NCBI GenBank assembly: GCA_002390485.1
Contig: DGPO01000106.1
Coordinates: 3,929 to 18,891 of the forward strand
Reading direction: 5' to 3'
Length of the DNA stretch: 14,963 nt
Source: Halieaceae bacterium UBA4438
Lineage (GTDB): Bacteria; Pseudomonadota; Gammaproteobacteria; Pseudomonadales; Halieaceae
In this document: piece by piece, positions 7,663-14,157 of the stretch
Layout: every line of letters begins with the position of its first letter
Position numbering within the stretch: the first letter of the stretch is position 1
The notes under the pieces: generated by a model
The model's database searches: none
Seen by the model: the letters and a program-made list of their open reading frames with translations, nothing else
What the model was told of the DNA's origin: nothing
Translations under genes and position numbers: made by a program

Positions 7663-9048
7663 ATGTTAGCGACAGTCACTGATTGGCTTTGGTCTTACGT
7701 TTTAATCGTTGCACTGCTCGCTGTGGGTATTCGTCTGACTGTTACGGCCCGTTTTGTACAGATTCGCCTGTTCAAGGAGATGTTCAGGGGGCTGGCGAGC
7801 GGTTTCTCAGCAACCGATAAAGGCCTCTCAAGCTTCCAGTCATTGGTGGTGAGCGTTGCGGGTCGGGTGGGCGGCGGTAATATTGCCGGCGTCGCGGTTG
7901 CGATCACACTGGGTGGGCCAGGCGCCTTGTTCTGGATGTGGTTGATTGCGCTAATCGGCATGGCAACCAGTTTGTTTGAGTGTGCGCTGGCTCAGCTCTA
8001 CAAACAGAGTGACGGGTCTGAAACGTATCGTGGCGGCCCAGCCTATTTCATGCACTTTGGTCTTGGCTGGCGCGTTATGCCGGTTATTTACTCGGGACTT
8101 TTACTGATTACAGTGGGCTTTGGCTTTAACGCTGTGCAAACGTATTCGGTGACTAATTCTATTGAGTCGGCGTTTGCAATCCCGACGTGGCAAAGCGGCA
8201 TTGTGTTGACTGCAGCCATGGCGATTATTTTATTCGGCGGTATTCGTCGTCTTGCGGCAGTGTCGCAGGTGATCGTTCCCGTTATGGTCACGGGCTATTT
8301 TGCATTGGCGATGGGTATTTTGATCGCCAACATCAGCGAGGTGCCCGCAGCACTGGCGCTCATCTTCAAGTCAGCCTTCGGCCTTGAGCAAATGGTGGGT
8401 GGTGGCGTGGCTGCTGCGATCATGCAGGGCGCGAGGCGGGGACTTTTTTCCAACGAGGCAGGTCTTGGAACCATCCCTAATGTAGCGGCAACGGCCGATG
8501 TAGAGCACCCCATTTCGCAGGGCCTGGTGCAAAGTTTGAGCGTGTTTATCGACACGATCGTACTGTGCACCTGTACCGCACTCATCATACTGCTCTCATC
8601 AGCCTATCAACCGGATGCGATCAATCCGCAGGGGGTTGTGCTGACGCAATTAGCGGTCGCTGAGCAAATAGGGGGATGGGGCGAGTCCCTGGTGAGTGTT
8701 TTTTTGGTGCTCTTTGCCACCACGACCATTGCCTACAACTGCTATTTGGGTGAGAACAGCATTGCCTATTTCGCTAATCGTCCCGCTTGGGCGATACCCG
8801 CTTTTCGCATTGCGGTGTTAGTCATGATTGCGTGGGCGTCAGTGCAAGACTTGGGCACTGTATTTAGCTCCTCGGATCTCACCATGGCGTTGTTGGCGAT
8901 CACAAACTTGCTCGCGCTCTGGTACCTGGCGCCGGTGGGTATGAAGCTACTTCGAGACTACGAGGCACAGCTGCGCGGCGGTGTAGCGCCCGTATTCAAG
9001 CGTGAGACATTGCCGGATGAGAAAATTGACGAGGGCAGCTGGTCTTGA
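7663..9048 (+). CDS. Alanine/glycine:cation symporter, AGCS family
   Basis: This is an inner-membrane symporter that takes up alanine or glycine with Na+ (sometimes H+), related to AlsT/DagA/AgcS. The 461-aa product matches the family length. Diagnostic stretches are GGGNIAGVAVAI (70-81), GGPGALFWMWLIALIGMATS (84-103), YRGGPAYFM (122-130), and RRGLFSNEAGLGTIPNVAATA, which carries the conserved SNEAGxG element. The first conserved segment reads VAGRVGGGNIAG rather than the commoner TVGTGNIAG. The ATG is 3 bases after the NSS stop. The ribosome site is weak (AGGG at 7647-7650, 12 bases upstream), which suggests translational coupling. It is the last gene of the hydrolase-transporter cluster. 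Alanine or glycine is inferred from the family, not shown. Confidence 0.94.
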   Translation: MLATVTDWLWSYVLIVALLAVGIRLTVTARFVQIRLFKEMFRGLASGFSATDKGLSSFQSLVVSVAGRVGGGNIAGVAVAITLGGPGALFWMWLIALIGMATSLFECALAQLYKQSDGSETYRGGPAYFMHFGLGWRVMPVIYSGLLLITVGFGFNAVQTYSVTNSIESAFAIPTWQSGIVLTAAMAIILFGGIRRLAAVSQVIVPVMVTGYFALAMGILIANISEVPAALALIFKSAFGLEQMVGGGVAAAIMQGARRGLFSNEAGLGTIPNVAATADVEHPISQGLVQSLSVFIDTIVLCTCTALIILLSSAYQPDAINPQGVVLTQLAVAEQIGGWGESLVSVFLVLFATTTIAYNCYLGENSIAYFANRPAWAIPAFRIAVLVMIAWASVQDLGTVFSSSDLTMALLAITNLLALWYLAPVGMKLLRDYEAQLRGGVAPVFKRETLPDEKIDEGSWS

Positions 9049-9072
9049 GCATTTTCGATCCCAATCTGTCCT

Positions 9073-9098
9073 CCGCGACATCACTGGATGCGTCGCGG
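9073..9098. other. Inverted repeat CCGCGAC/GTCGCGG after the AGCS gene
   Basis: A perfect 7-base inverted repeat (CCGCGAC at 9073-9079 and GTCGCGG at 9092-9098) has a 12-base loop and lies 25 bases after the symporter stop. It could form a transcript hairpin that ends or stabilises the hydrolase-transporter mRNA. No T-run follows it, so it is not a standard rho-independent terminator. A protein-binding dyad is the alternative. Confidence 0.35.
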
Positions 9099-9141
9099 GT
9101 CAACACTCCGGATCTAGGGGCTGATCATCGTCGACGCAATG

Positions 9142-9165
9142 ACCGCTCACGAACGACCGAGCGGT
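9142..9165. promoter_or_regulatory. Inverted repeat covering the SDR ribosome-binding region
   Basis: A perfect 7-base inverted repeat (ACCGCTC at 9142-9148 and GAGCGGT at 9159-9165) has a 10-base spacer. Its right arm contains GAGCGG, the only Shine-Dalgarno-like sequence at useful distance from the preferred GTG start at 9173. It also contains the alternative GTG at 9164. As RNA it would hide the ribosome site; as DNA it could be a repressor operator. Function is inferred from position only. Confidence 0.35.
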
Positions 9166-9172
9166 GTGTGTT

Positions 9173-10036
9173 GTGAGTACTTTAGCGAAACACATCGTCA
9201 TTACCGGACCCACAGCAGGCATAGGCCGTGCTGCCGCATTGAGTCTTGCAGGACAGGGTGCACAGCTCACGCTTTTGTGTCGAAATCTCGACAAAGGCGC
9301 AGATCTCTCTGAGGCCATTGTGAGCGCAGGTGGGCTCAAGCCACATCTGGTGCAGATGGATATGGCGAGTCTTGACGGCGTTCGTCGTGCCGCGACAGCG
9401 GTTCTGGATCTGGGCCTTCCCATTGACGTGCTGCTGAACAATGCAGGCCTTATCAACTCTCACCGCAGGGAAACTCAGGATGGCTTTGAAGAGACACTCG
9501 CCGTCAATCATTTCGCCCCTTTTCTCCTGACGGGCCTATTGCTCCCGGCCATTCTCAAAGCCGCACCGGGCGCGCGGATCGTCAATGTGGCCTCAGGTGC
9601 ACACAGTTTTGTAAAAGGCATGGGGTTTGACGACATTCAACTTGAGCGGCGCTATAAGACGTTTGAAGCCTACGGCCGCTCAAAATTGGCCAATATATTG
9701 TTCACCCGAACACTTTCGCAGCGACTTACTGGGAAAGGTGTCACGGTAAACTGCCTGCACCCGGGGGCTGTTGCGACCGATATAGGCAAACAGCATGGCG
9801 AGCTCATCGCAAAAATCATTCCGATTCTGTTAAAACCGTTTTTCCGAGGCCCTCAAAAAGGCGCCGAAACATCGATTTATCTGTGCGCCAACGAAGAGGT
9901 TTCAGATCAGACGGGCGGCTATTGGACTAACTGCAAGCTGACTAAAGTGAAGCCCTGGGCTGAGGACGATGTCGAGGCGCGCAGGCTCTGGGATTACACA
10001 CAAGACACGCTTGGCTATGAGTACCCAACGCTATAA
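9173..10036 (+). CDS. Short-chain dehydrogenase/reductase (retinol dehydrogenase-like)
   Basis: This is a cytoplasmic NAD(P)-dependent oxidoreductase of the classical SDR superfamily. From GTG 9173 it has 287 aa. Visible motifs are the cofactor loop TGPTAGIG (11-18), LLCRN after beta-2 (an Arg here usually means NADP), NNAG (89-92), the catalytic Ser in NVASGAH (S141) and the Y167-x-x-x-K171 pair in YGRSKLANILFTRTL. LHPGAVATDI follows. The YGRSKLAN and HPGAVATD wording resembles the retinol dehydrogenase/protochlorophyllide reductase-like branch, whose bacterial substrates are mostly unknown. GTG 9173 is preferred over GTG 9164 because GAGCGG lies 8 bases upstream; this choice is uncertain. 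It is separated from the symporter by 124 bases with two inverted repeats, so it may be its own unit. It converges on the protease gene with 11 bases between them. Confidence 0.9.
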   Translation: MSTLAKHIVITGPTAGIGRAAALSLAGQGAQLTLLCRNLDKGADLSEAIVSAGGLKPHLVQMDMASLDGVRRAATAVLDLGLPIDVLLNNAGLINSHRRETQDGFEETLAVNHFAPFLLTGLLLPAILKAAPGARIVNVASGAHSFVKGMGFDDIQLERRYKTFEAYGRSKLANILFTRTLSQRLTGKGVTVNCLHPGAVATDIGKQHGELIAKIIPILLKPFFRGPQKGAETSIYLCANEEVSDQTGGYWTNCKLTKVKPWAEDDVEARRLWDYTQDTLGYEYPTL

Positions 10037-10047
10037 GGACCAAGGGT

Positions 10048-11112
10048 TTACTGAGTTTCAGTCAGCTCAACGTCAAACGTTAATGTAGCACCCGCGCGGT
10101 CGGTCTCTATCGTCACAGTGTCACCGACACGACGTTTTTCCATAATGGATAAGTAGTCTTCATTTGTTCGCACCGGCTGTCCATCGACACCGGTAATGAT
10201 GTCACCCAGCACAATATCGTTACGGCCCACGCGACGTGCTCCCGTCATTCCGGCATCGTCCGCCGGGAAGCCACGATAGGTTTGTACAATGGGTACGCCC
10301 GTGATTTTGTTGCGTTTAATCCACGCATCTGATGCGCGTTCAATGCCCAGTACCGGCCTTAAAATTTTGCCATAGGCGATGAGCTGGGGAACGACCTCTT
10401 TGACCGTATTGACGGGAATGGCAAAGCCAATGCCTGCACTTGCACCGCTCGGTGAGTAGATTGCGGTGTTGACGCCCACCAACTGCCCCAGTGAGTTCAG
10501 GAGAGGTCCGCCCGAATTGCCGGGGTTAATCGCGGCATCGGTTTGCACAACGCCACGAATTTTACGACCACTTGGAGACTGTATTTCGCGCCCTAGCGCA
10601 CTCACTACGCCCACCGTTAGTGTGGTATCGAGACCAAAGGGGTTTCCGATCGCCATGACTTTCCGACCCACGGAAAGCTCGGACGAGTCGCCGAGTGGCA
10701 GCTCGATCAACTCATCAGGAGGGGCTATTAGTCGCAGAACAGCAAGGTCACGCTCAGGCGCAAGCCCCACCACTTTTGCTTCGAACTCGCGTTGATCGCT
10801 CAGTGTGACGGTCAATCGGTTGGCGCGTGCCACAACATGGTAGTTGGTGACGATGAGCCCGCTGTCATCCCAGACAAAGCCAGACCCGGCGCCTTGTGGA
10901 ATTTCCATCACGTTGAGACTGAACATCTGTCTGCGTAATGCGGTCGATGTGACGTACACCACCGACGGACTTGCGTTACTGAAGACTTCCGTTGTGTTTG
11001 CCTCGTCGTCTGTCGCAAAGCTGAGGTAGTCGACTGCGTTTGCAGACGTCGAAAAATGGCTAAAGAGTAGTGCAAGGCCCGCTAGGGCACCTGCGAAAAA
11101 TCGTTTGATCAT
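10048..11112 (-). CDS. Deg-family (DegS/Deg1-like) serine protease with one PDZ domain
   Basis: This is a periplasmic trypsin-like HtrA/Deg protease that would degrade or sense misfolded envelope proteins. The 354-aa product begins with a signal peptide (MIKRFFAGALAGLALLFSHF, ending at about ANA26), so it is probably soluble in the periplasm after cleavage. The triad is visible: H92 in VTNYHVV, D122 in PERDLAVLRL and S200 in NPGNSGGPLLN. A single PDZ domain spans about 255-352 (GDIITGVDGQPV). Length and single PDZ match DegS or plant/cyanobacterial Deg1 types rather than two-PDZ DegP. The N-terminal FSNASPSVVYV and GAGSGFVWD also resemble Deg1. Its ATG overlaps the htpX stop by four bases (ATGA), so it is translated with htpX. 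I leave the symbol blank because DegS orthology, that is RseA cleavage, cannot be shown here. Confidence 0.92.
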   Translation of the reverse strand: MIKRFFAGALAGLALLFSHFSTSANAVDYLSFATDDEANTTEVFSNASPSVVYVTSTALRRQMFSLNVMEIPQGAGSGFVWDDSGLIVTNYHVVARANRLTVTLSDQREFEAKVVGLAPERDLAVLRLIAPPDELIELPLGDSSELSVGRKVMAIGNPFGLDTTLTVGVVSALGREIQSPSGRKIRGVVQTDAAINPGNSGGPLLNSLGQLVGVNTAIYSPSGASAGIGFAIPVNTVKEVVPQLIAYGKILRPVLGIERASDAWIKRNKITGVPIVQTYRGFPADDAGMTGARRVGRNDIVLGDIITGVDGQPVRTNEDYLSIMEKRRVGDTVTIETDRAGATLTFDVELTETQ

Positions 11113-11987
11113 CGGTTCTGCAGGGCTTCAATCCGCTGATCAAGCGGTGGGTGAGAGGAGAAAAACCGTCTCATGCTGGAGCCGCCGGGACTGATGCCAA
11201 ACGCGGTTAATTCATCGGGTAGGTCGGAGGGGCGTTCGGACTCGGCTTTTAAGCGTCGCAATGCGGCGATCATGTTCATTCGACCCGCAAGATCGGCGCC
11301 GGCGGCATCTGCCCGGTATTCACGGTAGCGCGAAAACCACATCACAATCATCGCTGCGAGAACACTGAGGAGGATTTGAGCAAAAAAGGTGCCGATCCAA
11401 TAGCCCATTCCCAAACCACGTTCGTTCTTAAAGATCACGCGATCAATGGTGTGACCGATAACCCGGGAAAAGAACAGAACAAAGGTGTTCACCACACCCT
11501 GAACGAGTGCAAGTGTAATCATATCGCCATTCGCGACGTGTCCAATTTCGTGTGCCATGACCGCCCGAACCTCATCGGGTTTCATGCGCTTCAGTAGGCC
11601 CGTGCTGACCGCGACCAGCGCATTATTACGATTCCAGCCGGTGGCGAAGGCATTGGGTGCCTCTGATTGCCAGATGCCCACTTCCGGCATGCCAATACCC
11701 GCGTTATCGGCAAGTTGGCGAACGGTTTGAACAAGCCATTCTTCGTCTCGGTTAGCGGGCGTTTCGATAATACGAGTGCCGGTACCACGTTTAGCGCTCC
11801 ACTTAGAGATAAAGAGCGAGAACAGTGACCCCAGCATGCCGAAGAGCCCACAAAAAACGAGCAGTGCGTTGAAGTTAAGATCAACGCCATTACTTTGAAG
11901 CAAACTTTCAAACCCGAGTAGGCGCCAGACAACACCCACAACCAGCATGACCGCGAGGTTGGTTAGAAGAAACAATAAAATACGCAT
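11109..11987 (-). CDS. htpX: Membrane zinc metalloprotease HtpX
   Basis: HtpX is an inner-membrane zinc endopeptidase (M48) that helps remove damaged membrane proteins. From ATG 11987 it has 292 aa, close to E. coli HtpX (293). Two N-terminal membrane helices (about 3-24 and 40-60) precede the catalytic region. The zinc site is H146-E147-x-x-H150 in VMAHEIGHVANGD, and E223 in YREYRADAAG is the likely third ligand. Two further hydrophobic segments (about 157-178 and 195-217) flank it. The C-terminal SSHPPLDQRIEAL is the family signature. ATG 11987 is preferred to the TTG five codons upstream because GTGGAG lies 7 bases in front. A sigma-32-like promoter is present upstream (12021-12050), fitting the heat-shock control known for htpX in E. 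coli. It is followed by the Deg gene with a four-base overlap. Confidence 0.96.
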   Translation of the reverse strand: MRILLFLLTNLAVMLVVGVVWRLLGFESLLQSNGVDLNFNALLVFCGLFGMLGSLFSLFISKWSAKRGTGTRIIETPANRDEEWLVQTVRQLADNAGIGMPEVGIWQSEAPNAFATGWNRNNALVAVSTGLLKRMKPDEVRAVMAHEIGHVANGDMITLALVQGVVNTFVLFFSRVIGHTIDRVIFKNERGLGMGYWIGTFFAQILLSVLAAMIVMWFSRYREYRADAAGADLAGRMNMIAALRRLKAESERPSDLPDELTAFGISPGGSSMRRFFSSHPPLDQRIEALQNR

Positions 11988-12020
11988 GCGGTGTCTCCAC
12001 AAAGGTTTACATTCAAAGTA

Positions 12021-12050
12021 TACGTGGTGCCGTTAGACTGGATTTTCAAG
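12021..12050 (-). promoter_or_regulatory. Putative sigma-32 (heat-shock) promoter of htpX
   Basis: Reading the minus strand, CTTGAAA (12050-12044) matches the RpoH -35 core. After 14 bases comes CACCACGTA (12029-12021), which matches CCCCATNTA at six of eight specified positions. The spacing lies in the 13-17 base range known for RpoH. The element overlaps the last codons of the 96-aa gene and is about 34 bases upstream of the htpX ATG. E. coli htpX is a known heat-shock gene. The prediction is by eye and untested. Confidence 0.5.
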
Positions 12051-12323
12051 CGCAGGTTCCGAATTTTCTTCCTCATCGTCTTCAAGGCCAGGCAGTGCAA
12101 TTTGGCTCACAGTCAGTTTCGGTAGCTTGCCGTCTTTCAATGCAACCTCTAGGACGTCCACGCGCAATCCGAAGTCCTTGGAACTCAGTTCAAACACAAG
12201 ATTACTGGCTTCGTCACGGTGCTTGTACGAGGCAACCCGCGTGCGATCAGCGCCATCGACCCACTCCTTAGCGCGACCCCAATAGTGTCCGTCCTGATTT
12301 TTGAGGATGAAGTGTCGCTCCAC
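12033..12323 (-). CDS. Conserved-looking 96-aa protein of unknown function
   Basis: I do not recognise this family. The 96-aa product has no signal peptide or membrane segment. The N-terminal two-thirds reads as a compact mixed alpha/beta fold (FILKNQDGHYWGRAKEWVDG, then a basic stretch and FELSSKDFGLRVDVLEV). The last 20 residues are acidic and low in complexity (GLEDDEEENSEPALENP), probably a disordered tail. The frame is real: the start is GTG 12323, with a perfect AAGGAG 7 bases upstream (plus-strand complement at 12331-12336). It lies 19 bases after the J-domain gene and 45 bases before htpX. By position it is likely co-expressed with the J-domain protein. Its last codons carry the -35 of the htpX heat-shock promoter. 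Confidence 0.8.
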   Translation of the reverse strand: MERHFILKNQDGHYWGRAKEWVDGADRTRVASYKHRDEASNLVFELSSKDFGLRVDVLEVALKDGKLPKLTVSQIALPGLEDDEEENSEPALENPV

Positions 12324-12342
12324 GTCAGCGCTCCTTGTGCGT

Positions 12343-13059
12343 CTAGTCGTTTAACAAAATGTCTTTAGCTTGATTGATTTTGGCGGCAAGAAAGTCATTG
12401 CCACCACGATCGGGGTGCAGCTTCTGAATTAGGCTGCGGTGCGCCGCGATGATCGCCTCTTGGGTCGCACCTTCTGACAATCCGAGGGTTGCGAGTGCTT
12501 CGCTGCGTGAACTGCTGGCGCTGGCTTCTTGCTGCGCCTCGCCACGCTCCTGAGCATCTTCTTCAGCGCTCTGCGCGCGCTGGTCGACATAGGCTTGCAG
12601 CAACTCGGCCGACTCCTCGTCCTCTTCACGGTAGTGCGTCAGAAGCGAGTGCAAATCTTCAAGCGACAGCTCTGAAAGCAGCCAGTCTTTATGTGGACCG
12701 GCGATGACTTCGCCCTCGATCAGGCCGGTGCTGTGGTCCAAGGTTGCAGACAAATGCGCCGTTTGAATTGAGGATTTTCCCTGTTGGGCTTTGTGCTGCT
12801 GCCGCACCTTATTGATAAAGGGCATCGCACGGATAAGCCAAGGCATCACCTGACGAAGAAATACAAATGCGCCTGTAATCGCGGCGCCAAGCCAGTGCAT
12901 TCGCCCCGTCAAGGTGAGGAACAGGACGGTGAGTACTGCAATGCCGACGAAGAACTTGATGTATCCGGCGCGCTGTTTGTGCGGCGGCATCTTGCGCACG
13001 TTCCAAAGAAAAGAAATAGCGAGAGCAGCGATGGCTACGGCGATAATGACTCGTATCAC
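12343..13059 (-). CDS. Membrane-anchored J-domain protein (Pam18/TIM14-like)
   Basis: This is a DnaJ-type co-chaperone tethered to the inner membrane, expected to recruit and stimulate a DnaK-type Hsp70 at the cytoplasmic face. The 238-aa product has N-terminal hydrophobic segments at about 2-19, 34-52 and 56-75. A charged linker (about 95-185, acidic and Gln/Ala/Ser-rich from about 145) leads to a short C-terminal J-domain at about 187-238. That domain includes H215-P-D217 in QKLHPDRGGNDFLAAKINQAKD. The HPD-x-GG-x-x-x-LAAKINQAKD wording and the lack of Gly/Phe or zinc-finger regions match mitochondrial Pam18/TIM14 and their bacterial relatives, not DnaJ or DjlA. The start is GTG 13059, with AAAGGA 7 bases upstream. 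It lies 34 bases after the VWA gene and 19 bases before the 96-aa gene. Its client is unknown. Confidence 0.88.
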   Translation of the reverse strand: MIRVIIAVAIAALAISFLWNVRKMPPHKQRAGYIKFFVGIAVLTVLFLTLTGRMHWLGAAITGAFVFLRQVMPWLIRAMPFINKVRQQHKAQQGKSSIQTAHLSATLDHSTGLIEGEVIAGPHKDWLLSELSLEDLHSLLTHYREEDEESAELLQAYVDQRAQSAEEDAQERGEAQQEASASSSRSEALATLGLSEGATQEAIIAAHRSLIQKLHPDRGGNDFLAAKINQAKDILLND

Positions 13060-13093
13060 AATGTGGTCCTTTCAGTCTTAGTGAGCGTCCGGG

Positions 13094-13810
13094 TTACTGT
13101 CCGTCGGGCAGCTGAGTGAGCAACAGTTTATCACTTTCCTGGCCCGAACCTTCGAGGGCTTTTCGTCCACCCGTGACAAACCTCACCACGGCGCGCAATA
13201 ACGCTTTTAGTCGCTCACCGCTGGCGTCATTGAGTTGAATGTGTGCACCGCCCGACAGCGCTGCCAGAGATGCAAAACAGCGCGAGGTAGCCTCATCGTT
13301 TGCTTCTTGAAAAATCAGCAGTGGCCGTCGAGCAAGTCGACACTGCAGGGCAAGCGCATTAAGTGCGGTTGGATTTTCTTCACAGGCGTCGCCAATATAG
13401 ACAATCGCCTTCACCGAGCGACTGCCTTGGAACTCACTTAGCGCGTGTTGAATGACGCGCTCAATCTGTGTCATGCCACCCCGACAGTGAACCGCATTTA
13501 ACTCCGAGAGCAGTAGCGCAGGTTCGGTGAGCCATGGGCTGGCTCTAAACTCACCAAGCCCTCTGAAGTAACACAGCTGAAGCGCAAGTGTTGTGTCTTC
13601 AGCGGCGGCCTCAAAGAGTGATTGATGCAATGATCGTGCAACATGCCACGTTGGCTCTCGAGACGCGGTCGCATCAAGCGCAAAAATAAGGCGTGTCTGC
13701 GCGTCTGCGACGCGTTTGACCGCGCGCGCTTTAGTGACAAACGCAGAGACGCTGCGCGTGCGTGTCGTAACCCGTTTTGCGATGAGAAAGCCCTCAGTGA
13801 TCGGGCTCAT
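13094..13810 (-). CDS. VWA-domain protein of unknown function
   Basis: This is a probable von Willebrand factor A-type metal-binding protein; VWA domains usually mediate Mg2+-dependent protein contacts. The 238-aa product starts with about 38 basic residues and then beta-1 RLIFALDATASREPTW. That segment carries a MIDAS-like D46-x-T48-x-S50 (Thr in place of the usual Ser), with T114 in GGMTQI and D141 in YIGDACEEN as further candidate ligands. No signal peptide or membrane helix is visible, so it is probably cytoplasmic. The C-terminal RAVVRFVTGGRKALEGSG is distinctive. The ATG at 13810 has no ribosome site at normal distance (GAGG is 15 bases away). It lies nine bases after, and in the same frame as, the stop of the preceding 66-aa gene, so reinitiation is likely. 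It precedes the J-domain gene by 34 bases. Confidence 0.82.
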   Translation of the reverse strand: MSPITEGFLIAKRVTTRTRSVSAFVTKARAVKRVADAQTRLIFALDATASREPTWHVARSLHQSLFEAAAEDTTLALQLCYFRGLGEFRASPWLTEPALLLSELNAVHCRGGMTQIERVIQHALSEFQGSRSVKAIVYIGDACEENPTALNALALQCRLARRPLLIFQEANDEATSRCFASLAALSGGAHIQLNDASGERLKALLRAVVRFVTGGRKALEGSGQESDKLLLTQLPDGQ

Positions 13811-13819
13811 AGTAACGGT

Positions 13820-14020
13820 TTAGCCCTCGTTGAGTAGACCTTGGTCGACGAGTTCTTTGAGGTAATGGCGCCGCGTCTTAAGTTCAACAATGGCCGAAGT
13901 GATATCAATATCGCTTCGCGTTTGTCTTTTATCGGACGCGATGTCGAGCAGTTTGCGACTCGATAAGTCGCTGGCATCGGTCCTGAGCGACCGTTTCGGA
14001 ATCGATATGATAATGGGCAC
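13820..14020 (-). CDS. Small 66-aa protein, first gene of the stress operon, unknown
   Basis: I do not recognise this family. From GTG 14020 the product is 66 aa: an N-terminal strand VPIIISIPKRS and then mostly charged, probably helical sequence (RKLLDIASDKRQTRSDIDI, VELKTRRHYLKELVDQGLL). No signal peptide or membrane segment is seen. The frame stays open upstream to an ATG at 14104. The GTG is preferred because GAGGGAG lies 8 bases before it and because the longer version would cover the predicted promoter. It leads the minus-strand operon, and its TAA is in frame with the VWA gene nine bases later. The Lys/Arg/Asp-rich helical character suggests a binding partner, perhaps of the VWA protein; that is inference from position. 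Confidence 0.65.
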   Translation of the reverse strand: MPIIISIPKRSLRTDASDLSSRKLLDIASDKRQTRSDIDITSAIVELKTRRHYLKELVDQGLLNEG

Positions 14021-14084
14021 TGTACTGTCTCCCTCGGTCCAATGTGTAACTCGACCGATGCAATGTTTGTCTAGGTATAAAACT

Positions 14085-14111
14085 TTAGACCACCCATATG
14101 ACAAAAGTTCA
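14085..14111 (-). promoter_or_regulatory. Putative sigma-E (RpoE) promoter of the six-gene stress operon
   Basis: Reading the minus strand, TGAACTT (14111-14105) matches the RpoE -35 consensus GGAACTT at six of seven positions. After 15 bases comes TCTAA (14089-14085), preceded by GG, which matches the RpoE -10 core. E. coli rpoE and degP promoters have 16 bases at the same measurement, so the spacing is one short. It lies about 65 bases before the GTG at 14020. An overlapping sigma-70 alternative is weaker: TTGTCA at 14104-14099 with TATACC at 14079-14074, spacing 19. Predicted by eye. Confidence 0.45.
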
Positions 14112-14115
14112 GCGC

Positions 14116-14121
14116 TATACT
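14116..14121 (+). promoter_or_regulatory. Candidate -10 element (TATACT) for msrA
   Basis: TATACT lies 37 bases before the msrA TTG start in the divergent intergenic region. It differs from TATAAT at one position. I find no good -35 at 16-18 bases upstream and no extended -10 TGn, so the promoter would be weak or activator-dependent. It sits 4 bases from the predicted sigma-E -35 of the opposite operon, so the two polymerase sites could interfere. Confidence 0.25.
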
Positions 14122-14157
14122 CCGTGTTGATGAATTTTTTGTTGCAGGGGATGCGCT

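Noticed and set aside
14069..14090. GTCTA...TAGAC dyad in the divergent intergenic region
   Set aside because: Only five bases per arm; the TAGAC arm is explained by the sigma-E -10 (TCTAA on the minus strand), so a repressor operator is not needed.
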